A stretch of DNA of 64,000 nt. It comes from Conexibacter woesei Iso977N (GTDB taxonomy: Bacteria; Actinomycetota; Thermoleophilia; Solirubrobacterales; Solirubrobacteraceae). Below are positions 1 through 8,437 of the stretch, in pieces (the first letter of the stretch is position 1; each line of letters opens with the position of its first letter). Location of the stretch: positions 98,420-162,419 of the forward strand of contig NZ_AUKG01000006.1 in NCBI RefSeq assembly GCF_000424625.1, in the 5' to 3' direction. Below the pieces are notes generated by a model, which saw only the letters and a list, made by a program, of their open reading frames with translations, ran no database searches and was not told the DNA's origin. A program made the position numbers and the translations under genes.

Positions 1-363
1 GAAGAAGGCGCGGGTGTACATGAAGCCGTGGTCCTCGGCCTCGTCGGCCTCGGTCCCGCCCGCCGCCAGCGCGGTCGCGGCGACCGTGTCGACCTCCTCG
101 CGCGTGCCGACGCTGAACGAGAACAGCGCCAGCGCGTGCGTCGCGGGGTCGGCGAGCGGGCGCTTGGAGAGCTCCCCAACCCGCTCGCGGGTCCCGAGCA
201 TCACCGACACCTGCTCGCCGACCAGCATGCACACGGCGTCCTCGCCGCTGAACCGCGGGTCGAACGAGAACCCGAGCTCGGCGAAGAACGCCCTGCTGCG
301 GTCGACGTCGGCCACGGGGAGGGTCACGAACAGCTGGCGGCCGGGATGCGTATCAGTGGTCAT
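1..363 (-). CDS. VOC (glyoxalase-fold) family protein, truncated by window edge
   Basis: The N-terminal 121 residues of a small VOC-superfamily protein are visible; its 3' end lies outside the window. The reading from the ATG at 361-363 opens MTTDTHPGRQLFVTLPVADV and continues with the DRSRAFFAELGF pattern typical of the first beta-alpha-beta-beta-beta module. It resembles the uncharacterised 'glyoxalase/bleomycin resistance' proteins common in actinobacteria, whose substrates are mostly unknown. No catalytic assignment is possible from this fragment. It is divergent from the ABC transporter gene that starts at 457. Confidence 0.8.
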   Translation of the reverse strand, partial: MTTDTHPGRQLFVTLPVADVDRSRAFFAELGFSFDPRFSGEDAVCMLVGEQVSVMLGTRERVGELSKRPLADPATHALALFSFSVGTREEVDTVAATALAAGGTEADEAEDHGFMYTRAFF

Positions 364-456
364 GCGCTCAAGACCAGCCCGGCCGCCGGAACTCATCGGT
401 GCTGCCCGGAGTCACCGGCTGGCCCCCGCCGCCCGATCTGGGAGTCTGGAGGGCCG

Positions 457-1065
457 GTGGCCCTTCATGTACAAGATCTCGTCGTCGTGCTCGGCGACCG
501 GACCGTCCTGGACGGCGTCTCGGTCGACGTGCCCGGCGGCGCGGTGACGGCGCTGCTGGCGCCGTCGGGGTCGGGGAAGTCGACGCTGCTGCGGGCGCTG
601 GTCCGGCTGGTCCCGATCGAGCGCGGCACCGTCCGGCTCGGCGACCAGGACACGAGCGCGCTCGCGCCGCCGGAGCTGCGGCGGCGCGTCGGGCTCGTCG
701 CCCAGACGCCGGTGATGCTGCCGGGGACGGTCGCCGCGAACCTCGCCTACGGCCTGCAAGGGCTCTCCGACGGCGACCGCGGCGCCGCCCTGCGCGCCGC
801 GGGCCTGGACGCCGAGGCGTTCGCCGGCCGCGACGCCCAGCAGCTGTCGGGCGGCGAGCGCGCCCGCGTCGCGATCGCCCGCGCGCTGACCCGCCGCCCG
901 GAGGTCCTGCTGCTCGACGAGCCGACCGCCGCGCTCGACGGCGAGACCGCCGACCACATCGGCGCGACCCTCCGCGCGCTGGCCGCCGACGGCCTGGCGA
1001 TCCTCGTCGCCTCCCACGACCGCCCCTGGTCCGCGCGCTTCGCCGACGTGGAGCACCAGCTGTGA
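457..1065 (+). CDS. fetA: ABC transporter ATP-binding protein, FetA-type
   Basis: This 202-residue nucleotide-binding subunit has a Walker A motif (APSGSGKST, residues 35-43), a signature LSGGERARVAIARAL, and a Walker B VLLLDEPTAALD followed by an SHD switch region. It is short for an ABC ATPase, which suits the FetA (YbbL) family. The downstream gene is a clear FetB-type permease, so the pair probably exports a metal such as iron; in E. coli FetAB is linked to iron export and peroxide resistance. The GTG start at 457 was chosen because GGAGG lies just upstream and homology begins there, although the frame stays open further upstream. Its stop overlaps the fetB start (GTGA). Confidence 0.8.
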   Translation: MALHVQDLVVVLGDRTVLDGVSVDVPGGAVTALLAPSGSGKSTLLRALVRLVPIERGTVRLGDQDTSALAPPELRRRVGLVAQTPVMLPGTVAANLAYGLQGLSDGDRGAALRAAGLDAEAFAGRDAQQLSGGERARVAIARALTRRPEVLLLDEPTAALDGETADHIGATLRALAADGLAILVASHDRPWSARFADVEHQL

Positions 1066-1823
1066 CGACGCAGCTCGCCACCCAGGTCGCCGCGGGCGCC
1101 GGGTTCGCGCTCGCCGCCGCGGGCGTCGCGCGCTGGGCGGGGCTGCAGCTGTCGGCCGCGATCGGCCGCGCCGCCGTGCGCGCCGCGGTGCAGCTCGCCG
1201 CCGTCGGGGCGCTGGTCGCGCTCGTCTTCTCGGTCCCGCCGCTGGCGGTCGCGTTCGTCGCGGTCATGCTGACCGCGGCCGGGATCACCTGCGGCGGCCG
1301 CCTCACCCCGCTCCCCCGCGCGCGCCGCGCCGCGGTCCTGGCGATCGGCCTCCCCGCGCTGGCCGCCACCGCGCTGGCGATCGCCGTCGGCGCGTTCTCG
1401 TTCACGGCGCGCTCGATCGTCCCGACCGCCGGGATCCTGATCGGCGGCGCGATGGCCGCCGCGACGATCACCGGCCGCCGCCTGCTCGAGAGCCTCGCCG
1501 ACGACGCGCCCGAGATCGAGGCGCGCCTCTGCCTCGGCGACCCGGCCCGCGCCGCCATCACGCCGTTCGTCCGCCGCGCGGTGACCAGCGGGCTGATCCC
1601 GGTCCTGGACCAGACCCGCAGCGCCGGCCTGGTCACGCTGCCCGGGACGTTCGTCGGCCTGATCCTCGGCGGCGCCTCGCCCGCCCGCGCGGCCGCGACG
1701 CAGCTCGTCGTCCTGCTCGCGCTGCTGCTCGTCGAGTGCTGCTCGGCCCTCCTGATCGCCGAGGCCGTGACCCGCGCGGCGATCGCGCCCGGCGAGCGCG
1801 TCCGCCGCCCCGGCGAGCGCTGA
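1062..1823 (+). CDS. fetB: ABC transporter permease, FetB family (UPF0014)
   Basis: This 253-residue integral membrane protein has about six or seven hydrophobic helices. The family-diagnostic stretch SAGLVTLPGTFVGLILGGAS (about residues 188-207) matches the FetB signature, in which LPG and ILGGASP are near-invariant. It starts with GTG inside the stop of the ATPase gene, so the two are translationally coupled and form one exporter. The substrate is inferred from E. coli FetAB (iron); another transition metal is possible. No regulator of metal homeostasis is adjacent. Confidence 0.8.
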   Translation: MTTQLATQVAAGAGFALAAAGVARWAGLQLSAAIGRAAVRAAVQLAAVGALVALVFSVPPLAVAFVAVMLTAAGITCGGRLTPLPRARRAAVLAIGLPALAATALAIAVGAFSFTARSIVPTAGILIGGAMAAATITGRRLLESLADDAPEIEARLCLGDPARAAITPFVRRAVTSGLIPVLDQTRSAGLVTLPGTFVGLILGGASPARAAATQLVVLLALLLVECCSALLIAEAVTRAAIAPGERVRRPGER

Positions 1824-1850
1824 GCCGCAACCTGCTACCTCTTCAGGGCG

Positions 1851-2582
1851 ATGCACGCAGCGCTCATCAGCGTCGACCCGTTCGGCGACCGCAGCCGGGA
1901 CAGCTCGGCGGCGGCGTTCCTGTGCCTGCTCGCGTTCGTCGTCTCGTTCCTGGCGATCCGGACCAGCGCGCGGATGAGCCGCAGCGTTGCGTGGTGGCCC
2001 GGCGCGGTCCGCAGCGGCGACGTCCACATCCACCACCTCGTGTGGGGCATCTGCCTGATGATGCTGTCGGGCTTCCTCGGCTTCGCCGCCACCCCGGGGA
2101 CCGCGTTCGCGCACCTGACCGCCGTCGGCTTCGGCGTCGGCGCGGGCTTCACGATGGACGAGTTCGCGCTCTGGGTCCACCTCCAGGACGTCTACTGGGA
2201 GCACGAGGGGCGGCGGTCGATCGACGCCACGATCATCGCGACCGCGTTCGCGGCGCTGGTCGTCGCGGGGACCACCCCGTTCGGCCTCGACGACCCCGGC
2301 TCGGTGACCGGGACCGCGGTCGTCGTCGGCCTCGTCGTGCTGCTGGCGGCGTTGTGCTTCGTCAAGGGCCGGATCCTGCTCGGCGTGCTCGGCCTGTTCG
2401 TCCCGATCTTCGCGCTGATCGGCGCGGTCCGGCTCGCGCAGCCCGGCTCGCCCTGGGCGCGGCGCCGCTACTCGCCCGAGCGGCTCGCGAAGGCCGAGGT
2501 CCGCTTCTCCGACGACCGCTGGATCGCCAGGCGCCGGCACCAGCTGATCGACGCGCTCACCGGCGCGATCAGCCGCCCCTGA
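1851..2582 (+). CDS. conserved multi-pass membrane protein of unknown function
   Basis: This 243-residue protein has about six hydrophobic segments. Two conserved-looking patches stand out: the His-rich DVHIHHLVWGI (about residues 57-67) at the start of a helix, and GFTMDEFALWVHLQDVYW (about 99-116) at a membrane edge. I recognise this pattern from uncharacterised actinobacterial membrane proteins but know no function. The clustered His and Asp residues could bind a metal, which is inference only. The cytoplasmic tail is basic. It stands 28 nt after fetB and could be cotranscribed with it, or have its own promoter. Confidence 0.75.
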   Translation: MHAALISVDPFGDRSRDSSAAAFLCLLAFVVSFLAIRTSARMSRSVAWWPGAVRSGDVHIHHLVWGICLMMLSGFLGFAATPGTAFAHLTAVGFGVGAGFTMDEFALWVHLQDVYWEHEGRRSIDATIIATAFAALVVAGTTPFGLDDPGSVTGTAVVVGLVVLLAALCFVKGRILLGVLGLFVPIFALIGAVRLAQPGSPWARRRYSPERLAKAEVRFSDDRWIARRRHQLIDALTGAISRP

Positions 2583-2591
2583 CGCACCGCG

Positions 2592-3971
2592 TCACCTGCT
2601 GGTGCTGACCGTCGACAGCAGCCACAGCCCGAGGCTGGTGAAGCCGATCATGATCGCCAGCATCCAGTACTGCGAGCGCGCCGCCGCGCGGCCCTTGAAC
2701 AGCACGAGCGCCCGGTCGTGCGCGAGCACCAGCCCGCCGATGTGGCCCAGGATCAGCGCCGCGACCTGGACGTACCAGATCATGTGATTGGACAACAGCG
2801 AGTTGTTGATGGTGTCGTGCGCGGTGCCCAGGAGGTTCGCGCCGTCGCCGAGCGGGTCGGAGACCAGCGGGATCATCGCCTGGCCCTGGAACACCAGCAA
2901 CGAGAAGTAGTGCGCGACCACGTAGGCCAGCGCGATCGGCGCCAGCGTGTGGGCGAAGCGCACCGGCGCCACCCTCCGGCGCACCGCGTTGGACATCGCC
3001 CGGACGCCGACGAGGTAGGCGGTCGTGACGAACGCGACCGCGACGAGCAGGCCGAACGTCCCGGCCAGCTCGTTGGCCGCCGTCGGCCCGAAGCCGAGGT
3101 CGGAGAACCAGCGCGTGATCGACGGGCCGACCTGCTTCCACAGCCCCTGCGACGCGCCGTCGAAGCTCGTCGTCCCGATCAGCACGCACACGATCGCGAC
3201 CGTTCCGGGCAGCGGCTCCAGCTCGGTCAGGCCCGACAGGACCGGCCGGACGCGGAGCTCGCGCCGGTCGTCGACCGTCACCGGCGCCAGCCGGGCGGCG
3301 AGGCCGAAGTAGGCGCCGAAGACGTCGGCGCGCTCGCTCCAGGTGTCGCGCCCGAACAGCGACATACCGCACAACTGCGTGATCATGTAGGCGATGGCCA
3401 GCCACGCCAGCAGCGCGGGGTCGTCCCTGTTCTCGAAGACCAGCTCGCACCAGGCGAAGGCGAAGAGCCCGAGCGCGACCGGCCAGCGGCCCAGCCACGC
3501 CCGGTACGTGAGCCGCGGGCGGTTGCCGAGGCGCGCGGCGCGAGCGATCGCGCGCCATGGGTTGAACGGGCGGAAGATGTCGCCGAGCACGACCGAGGCG
3601 ACCGGGATCGCCACCCAGAAGACGACGTAGACGAACGTCGGCAGGATGTTGGCCAGCGGCTCCTGGGTCCCGTGCAGGCCGCTGTAGACCAGGCCCGCGA
3701 AGGCCGCGACGCCCAACAGCCCGCACAACGGCTCCAAGAACATGGGGAACGTGAGGACCGCCCGCGACGGGTGGTGCTCCAGCCGCGGCTGCAGCCACAG
3801 CGTGCTGAGCGCGACGAACGACAGCACCAGTACGACGCCCGCCGCCCAGGCGAAGATCCAGCCCGGGACCGGCAGGTCGGTCCGGGTCGCGAGGCCGTGC
3901 GCGGACGCGGCGGCCGGGAGCGCCAGCGCGGCGACGGCCGCGCCGGCGAGCGCGAGCGTGCGGCGCCTCAC
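2592..3971 (-). CDS. polytopic membrane protein with N-terminal signal, function unknown
   Basis: This is a 459-residue protein with a cleavable-looking signal (VRRRTLALAGAAVAAL followed by AASAHG) and roughly ten further hydrophobic helices. Conserved-looking polar patches include GDIFRPFNPWRAI and NHMIWYVQVAALILGHIGG, with His and Asn inside helices. Homologues in related genomes are, from memory, sometimes labelled 'fenitrothion hydrolase', a label I would not trust here. The GTG start at 3971 overlaps the stop of the upstream DsbA-like gene, so the two are coupled; upstream codons in this frame lie inside that gene. A membrane enzyme or transporter acting with the thiol protein is possible. 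Confidence 0.7.
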   Translation of the reverse strand: MRRRTLALAGAAVAALALPAAASAHGLATRTDLPVPGWIFAWAAGVVLVLSFVALSTLWLQPRLEHHPSRAVLTFPMFLEPLCGLLGVAAFAGLVYSGLHGTQEPLANILPTFVYVVFWVAIPVASVVLGDIFRPFNPWRAIARAARLGNRPRLTYRAWLGRWPVALGLFAFAWCELVFENRDDPALLAWLAIAYMITQLCGMSLFGRDTWSERADVFGAYFGLAARLAPVTVDDRRELRVRPVLSGLTELEPLPGTVAIVCVLIGTTSFDGASQGLWKQVGPSITRWFSDLGFGPTAANELAGTFGLLVAVAFVTTAYLVGVRAMSNAVRRRVAPVRFAHTLAPIALAYVVAHYFSLLVFQGQAMIPLVSDPLGDGANLLGTAHDTINNSLLSNHMIWYVQVAALILGHIGGLVLAHDRALVLFKGRAAARSQYWMLAIMIGFTSLGLWLLSTVSTSR

Positions 3972-4696
3972 GAACCCAGCGCCTTGCGGACGTCGGCGGC
4001 CGACGGGCGCCGCGCGGTCACGCGGTGCAGCGCGCCGCCGGTCGGGCCGGCGAGCAGCCACGGCGTCGACCTGACGCCGTCGCGCGCCGCGGCCGCCTTG
4101 GCCGCTGCGAGCTGCGCGGTCACCGCCGCGCCGTTGGCGTCACGGCCGGTGCGTGCGACGTCGAGCCCCGGGACCGCGCCGGCGAGGCGCCGCAGGTAGG
4201 ACGGTGTGACGTAGCCGCTGTTCTCGTCGCCCTGGAAGCGCGCCATCAGCGCGGCCAGCGGGAACAACCGGTCCTGCGCGCCCGCCGCGAGCAGCGTCCG
4301 GGCCGCGCGGGTCGAGTCCGGGCCGATGAACGTCAGCAGCCGCAGGTCGATGCGCAGCGTTCCCGAGCGGACCTCGTGGCGGACGAGGTCCGGCAGCGCG
4401 TCGCGCTCGAAGCGCCCGCAGAACGGGCACTGCGGGTCGGCGTACAGCACCAGCGTGCGTGGCGCGTCCGTCCGGCCCAGGACGGTCCCGCGCTGCGGGA
4501 TCCCGGCGTAGTCGCGCGCGATCGCCGCCGCGCCCGGGACCGGTCCGGTCTTCGGCAGCCCGGTCGAGCGGCCGTTGACGCGCAGCGCCAGCACGGCGAT
4601 CCCGGCGACGAGCAGCAGCAGGACGGCGCTGCCGCCGAACTGCCAGCGGCGGCGCTGCAGCGGTGGTGTGGGCTCCGCGCTCACGGCCATCAGCAT
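3968..4696 (-). CDS. membrane-anchored DsbA-like thioredoxin-fold protein
   Basis: This 242-residue protein has one N-terminal transmembrane anchor (about residues 22-40), an extracytoplasmic linker and a DsbA-type thioredoxin domain. The redox motif is CPFC (Cys90 and Cys93) after VLYADPQ, and a cis-Pro-like STPWLLAG segment lies near the C-terminus. It probably oxidises or isomerises disulfides outside the membrane. ATG codons at 4696 and 4690 are both possible starts. The gene is coupled by a 4-nt overlap to the downstream polytopic membrane protein, which is a plausible partner or client. Confidence 0.8.
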   Translation of the reverse strand: MLMAVSAEPTPPLQRRRWQFGGSAVLLLLVAGIAVLALRVNGRSTGLPKTGPVPGAAAIARDYAGIPQRGTVLGRTDAPRTLVLYADPQCPFCGRFERDALPDLVRHEVRSGTLRIDLRLLTFIGPDSTRAARTLLAAGAQDRLFPLAALMARFQGDENSGYVTPSYLRRLAGAVPGLDVARTGRDANGAAVTAQLAAAKAAAARDGVRSTPWLLAGPTGGALHRVTARRPSAADVRKALGS

Positions 4697-4770
4697 GGCG
4701 CGGACGCGGGGTCGGCGAGGTGTGGGTACGGCAAGGGAGGTCCTCCGGAGTCGGGGTCGGCGGGTGCACG

Positions 4771-5075
4771 TCACGCACCCGCGGCGGCGCCCGGCCCGCC
4801 AGCCGCCGCGCGAGCAGCGGCCCGCCCTCACGCTCGTCCCCATGCCGTGCCGCCGGCGCGGCAACCGCGACAACAACTCGGCGCGGACGCCACGCCGCAC
4901 CGCGCAGCCGCGCGATCCCGCGCTCCCCCACGTAGCGCCCGGCCAGCAGCGGCGCCGCGATCAGCAGCGCCGGCAGCAGCCCGAGCGTGGTCTCGGCATC
5001 CAGCGCGATCCCGGCCGCGAAGACGGCGACCAGCACGCAGAACGCGAGCGCCCAGCGGAAGGCGCGGAGGACCAT
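4771..5075 (-). CDS. small two-helix membrane protein, 3' end unresolved (possible frameshift)
   Basis: From the ATG at 5073-5075 the frame encodes MVLRAFRWALAFCVLVAVFA, a second hydrophobic helix TLGLLPALLIAAPLLAGRYV, then a conserved-looking GERGIARLR and a basic tail ending near GGPLLARRLAGRAPP. Small proteins of this layout are, from memory, common in Solirubrobacterales and run about 100 residues. In this frame no stop occurs until 4140, far inside the DsbA-like gene, which is unlikely to be real. A one-base shift would reach the TGA at 4771-4773, used here as a provisional end. Treat the C-terminus as uncertain. Confidence 0.4.
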
Positions 5076-5122
5076 GGGCCTGAGCCTAGAGGCTCGCGCC
5101 CACGGCCGTCGCGGCGCGGACC

Positions 5123-6205
5123 TTAAAGCAGCTCGTCCAGACGGCCGGCCGGGAAGCCGGGGCTGACGTGGCCGGCGCGGCCGACAACGGTCTCGCTCGC
5201 CGCCAGGACGTTGAGCACCGACTCCTCGACCGCCTGCACGACCGCCTCGTAGAGCGGGTCGATCAGTCCCCACGGCACGAACTCCAGCTGCGCGGTGCCC
5301 GAGACGTACATGTCGCTGTCCAAGGCCCCCATGTTGGTCGCGCTGAACGCCAGGAACAGGTCGCCCGAGTAGTGGCTGCCGGTCGTCCCGGTCCGTGCCA
5401 GCCCGAGCGGGACGCGCCGGGCCAGCGCGGTGCACTGCGCGGGCAGCAGCGGCGCGTCGGTCGCCACGACGCAGATGCACGAGCCCGCGCCGGGCGGCGC
5501 GAGCGCGTAGCTGTCCTCGATCGGGTTGTCGTCGTGCGCGAGCACGCGCCCGACGCGGCGCCCGGCGATCGTCAGCTCGCGCCGCGCGCCGAAGTTCGCC
5601 TGGGTGAGCACGCCGACGGTGTGCTCGGCACCCGCGACCTCGACGACCCGCGACGCGGTGCCGGTCCCGCCCTTGTACCCGTACACGTTCATGCCCGTCC
5701 CGCCGCCGACCGATCCCTCGGCCAGCGGCCCCGGCGCCGCGCGATCGAGGGCATCGACAACGGTCTCGGCCGTCACGTGGCGGCCGTTGAGGTCGTTGAG
5801 GTAGCCGTCCCACGTCTCGCCGACGACCGGCAGCAGCCAGCGGTCGCCGAGCTCCGGCCGCTGCGCGACCGACCACTCGACGATCCCGCGGTGCACCGGC
5901 CCGACCGCGTGCGTGTTGGTGATCCCGACCGGCAGCGCCAGCGCACCGGTCTCGGTCAGCCAGTGCGTGCCGGTCAGCTCGCCGTTGCCGTTGAGCGCCG
6001 ACCAGCCCGCCGGGCAGCTGCAGCCGACGCCGTCGCGCCCCAGCGGCAGGATCGCGGTCACCCCGGTCCGGACGTCGTCGCCCTCGACGAGCGTCGCGTA
6101 GCCGACCTCCACGCCCGGCACGTCGGTGATCGCGTTGAACGTCCCCGGCGTGCCCTCCAGGTCGATCCCCAGCTCCCGGGCGCGTGCGCGCGGTCGCTCG
6201 CTCAT
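5123..6205 (-). CDS. P1 family peptidase (DmpA/BapA-like aminopeptidase)
   Basis: This 360-residue member of the DmpA/BapA (P1, DmpA-fold Ntn-like) family matures by self-cleavage, freeing an N-terminal Ser nucleophile. The N-terminal half has NAITDVPGVEVGYAT and ITNTHAVGPVHRGI, the middle GSVGGGTGMNVYGYKGGTGT, and the cleavage region is ARTGTTGSHYSGDLFLAFS, making Ser280 the predicted nucleophile. Known members hydrolyse D-amino-acid amides, beta-peptides or N-terminal amino acids. The residue before the Ser is Tyr, where the family members I remember have Gly. The gene overlaps the APC permease by 4 nt, so import and hydrolysis of an amino-acid amide or small peptide is likely. Confidence 0.85.
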   Translation of the reverse strand: MSERPRARARELGIDLEGTPGTFNAITDVPGVEVGYATLVEGDDVRTGVTAILPLGRDGVGCSCPAGWSALNGNGELTGTHWLTETGALALPVGITNTHAVGPVHRGIVEWSVAQRPELGDRWLLPVVGETWDGYLNDLNGRHVTAETVVDALDRAAPGPLAEGSVGGGTGMNVYGYKGGTGTASRVVEVAGAEHTVGVLTQANFGARRELTIAGRRVGRVLAHDDNPIEDSYALAPPGAGSCICVVATDAPLLPAQCTALARRVPLGLARTGTTGSHYSGDLFLAFSATNMGALDSDMYVSGTAQLEFVPWGLIDPLYEAVVQAVEESVLNVLAASETVVGRAGHVSPGFPAGRLDELL

Positions 6206-7665
6206 GCCAGCTCCTCGTCGGCGGGCGCGGGCAGCGTCCAGCGGTCGCCGCGCCGGGGGTGCAGGTACAGGTAGTAGTACGGGAGGCCGGCGGTGAAGAT
6301 CGCCGCGGCGACCACGACCGGCACCCAGTCGGCCGTCCAGGACTCGTAGCCGACGACGATCGTCGCGACCACCATCGCGCCCGGGATCACCGGCCAGCCC
6401 GGCATCCTGTAGACCGCCCGCGCGGTCGCGCCGCGCACGCGGCCGACGATCGCCGCGATCCCGACCAACCCGTAGGTGATGAGCAGGCTCGCCGACGTGA
6501 CGATCAGCAGGATGTGGAACGAGACCAGCCACAGCAGCAGCGCGCCCACGACGCCGACGAGCAGCGTCGCGGCGACCGGCGTCTTGTAGCGCGGGTGGAC
6601 GCGCATCAGCGGCTCGCTGATGACGTCCGGCCACGACCGGTCGCGCGCCGAGGAGTAGACGAGCCGCCCCATCTGCAGCACGATCGCCAGCACCGCGTTG
6701 ATGATCGCGATCGCGATCGCCACCGAGACGATGTCGCTCACCGTCTCCCCGCCACGGGCCCTCAAGAAGTAGGACATGGGGTCGCTCGCCCCGACCAGCC
6801 CCTGCAGGCTCGGCGTGCCGAGCAGGACGCCGGTCAGCGGGATCAGCTCGGCCGCGACCGTGATCGCCAGCGACCAGAGGATCGCCCGGCCGATCGTGCG
6901 GGTCGCCTGCCTGGTCTCCTCCGCGTAGTAGACGGCGGTGCCGTAGCCGTTGTAGGCGAACAGCGCGGTCGCGGTGTAGGACACCATCAACCCGGCACCG
7001 GCCGAGACCAGGACGCCGTGGTCGCCGACGGCCTGCGCGGTCCAGAGCGTCGAGACCGGCTGGTGGGCGTGGGCGAAGCCGAGCACCGACAGCACCGCGA
7101 CCGCGGCCAGCTCGATGACCAGGAAGACGCCGGTCACCCACGCGTTGGTCCGGATGTTCAGGCAGCCGACGACCGCGGTGACGAGGACCACGACGATCCC
7201 GACCCAGCTGCCCGACAGCGACGGCCAGACCGCGCCGAGGTAGATCTCCGCGCCCGAGGCGATCACGCCGAGCACGAAGACGCCGCTGACGAGGCTCAGC
7301 ACGAACAGCGCGAAGCCGACCGGCTTGCCGAGCGTGCGCGCCACGAACGCGTACTCGCCGCCCGTGATCGGGAACGCGCTCGACAGCTCCGCGTAGCAGA
7401 GCGCGACCGCGACGCCGACCAGCGCGGCGATCGCGAAGGCCAGCGCCGACGCGCCGCCGACGCCGTTGATCACCGACGGCACGATCACGAACACGCTCGA
7501 CGCGGGCGTGACCGCCGACAGCGTGATCAGCACGTTCTCGCGGAACGTCAGCGACCGCGACAGGTCCTGGTCGTACTTCGCCCCTCCGGGCGGCCCGGCG
7601 GCGGGCACCAGGCCAGGCGGCTTCATCCCCGAGACCTCGGGGACCGGCAACAGCTTCTCGCTCAT
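6202..7665 (-). CDS. APC family amino acid permease
   Basis: This 487-residue secondary transporter has about twelve hydrophobic helices. The early segment ENVLITLSAVTPASSVFVIV and the TM3 region FPITGGEYAFVARTLGKPVG match the APC superfamily, in which unwound glycine-rich TM1 and TM6 bind the amino group of the substrate. A good GGAGGAG ribosome site lies before the ATG at 7665. The gene is first in an operon with the P1 peptidase and divergent from a TetR gene, the likely regulator. The substrate is not deducible, but amino acids, amino-acid amides or amines are typical. Confidence 0.85.
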   Translation of the reverse strand: MSEKLLPVPEVSGMKPPGLVPAAGPPGGAKYDQDLSRSLTFRENVLITLSAVTPASSVFVIVPSVINGVGGASALAFAIAALVGVAVALCYAELSSAFPITGGEYAFVARTLGKPVGFALFVLSLVSGVFVLGVIASGAEIYLGAVWPSLSGSWVGIVVVLVTAVVGCLNIRTNAWVTGVFLVIELAAVAVLSVLGFAHAHQPVSTLWTAQAVGDHGVLVSAGAGLMVSYTATALFAYNGYGTAVYYAEETRQATRTIGRAILWSLAITVAAELIPLTGVLLGTPSLQGLVGASDPMSYFLRARGGETVSDIVSVAIAIAIINAVLAIVLQMGRLVYSSARDRSWPDVISEPLMRVHPRYKTPVAATLLVGVVGALLLWLVSFHILLIVTSASLLITYGLVGIAAIVGRVRGATARAVYRMPGWPVIPGAMVVATIVVGYESWTADWVPVVVAAAIFTAGLPYYYLYLHPRRGDRWTLPAPADEELA

Positions 7666-7688
7666 GGCAGGCTCTCCTCCAGCCGTTC

Positions 7689-7706
7689 TTTGACGTGCGA
7701 GTCAAA
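7689..7706. promoter_or_regulatory. palindromic operator candidate between APC permease and TetR
   Basis: The sequence TTTGACGTGCGAGTCAAA has perfect 6-bp arms (TTTGAC/GTCAAA) around a 6-bp spacer. The 10-mer TTCTTTGACG that starts at 7686 recurs exactly at 7751-7760. Both lie in the divergent region between the permease start (7665) and the TetR start, where a TetR dimer would bind. Binding by this particular TetR is inference. Confidence 0.5.
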
Positions 7707-7818
7707 CAACTGCGGCGCATTAAGTCAAGCGTATGAAGGCCACACAGCTATTCTTTGACGCATACGGCATATCTCCATGCCGGTCGCACCGGCCGACCGG
7801 CGAGAATGCACGACGCCG

Positions 7819-8436
7819 ATGGCCCGCCCCAAAGACCAGACCGCCCGCCGCGCCCACCTGATGACCGCGGCGCTCGACGCGATCCGCAGCCGCGGCGTCG
7901 CCTCGCTGCGCATCCGCGACGTCGCCGAGGCCGCCGGCGTCTCGACCGGGACCGTCCACTACTACTTCGACGACCTCGACCAGCTGCTGTTCGAGGTCCA
8001 CACCGCCGCCTGCGACCGCTTCTACGCCGACCGCCTCGCGGCGATCTCAGAGCTCGACGACGCGCGCGACAAGCTCGCGACGATGATCGGCTCGGGCCTG
8101 CCGACCTCGCGCGACGACGCGATGGCGATCGCGATGTACGAGATCGACGTCTACAAGCTGGGCAACCCCGTCCACGCGCTCCTGCACCGCGGCCTCTACG
8201 ACCGCCAGGTCGCGCTCTACCACGGGATCCTGGAGCTCGGTCGCAGCCAGAGGCACTTCACCTTCGACAGCCCGGTCGTCGACGTCGCGCAGAACATGGT
8301 GGCCTTGGAGGACGCCTACGGGCTGCACGTCATCTCCGGCAACCAGTCGCTGCCGGTGGACCGCTGCGCGGAGCTGATCGTCGGCTACGCGCGCACGGTC
8401 ACCGGCTGCGCCGAGCTCGCGGCCGCGCCGGCCTGA
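7819..8436 (+). CDS. TetR family transcriptional regulator
   Basis: This 205-residue regulator has an N-terminal helix-turn-helix: RIRDVAEAAGVSTGTVHYYF followed by DDLDQLLFEV is the canonical TetR recognition region. The C-terminal half is a ligand-binding domain of the TetR_C_6/BetI-like kind. The frame opens at 7777, but the ATG at 7819 (MARPKDQTARRAH) gives the normal spacing to the DNA-binding domain. It is divergent from the APC permease/P1 peptidase operon and probably represses it in response to the imported compound or its product. It ends 1 nt from the convergent SDR gene. Confidence 0.85.
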   Translation: MARPKDQTARRAHLMTAALDAIRSRGVASLRIRDVAEAAGVSTGTVHYYFDDLDQLLFEVHTAACDRFYADRLAAISELDDARDKLATMIGSGLPTSRDDAMAIAMYEIDVYKLGNPVHALLHRGLYDRQVALYHGILELGRSQRHFTFDSPVVDVAQNMVALEDAYGLHVISGNQSLPVDRCAELIVGYARTVTGCAELAAAPA

Positions 8437-8437
8437 C

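Noticed and set aside
747..2540. Long minus-strand open frame opposite fetA, fetB and the membrane protein
   Set aside because: The translation is low-complexity (R, A, D, G, Q) with no domain, whereas the plus strand encodes recognisable ABC subunits.
7777..7818. Upstream ATG (7777) as start of the TetR gene
   Set aside because: The extra 14 residues are not TetR-like, and the ATG at 7819 gives the usual distance to the helix-turn-helix.
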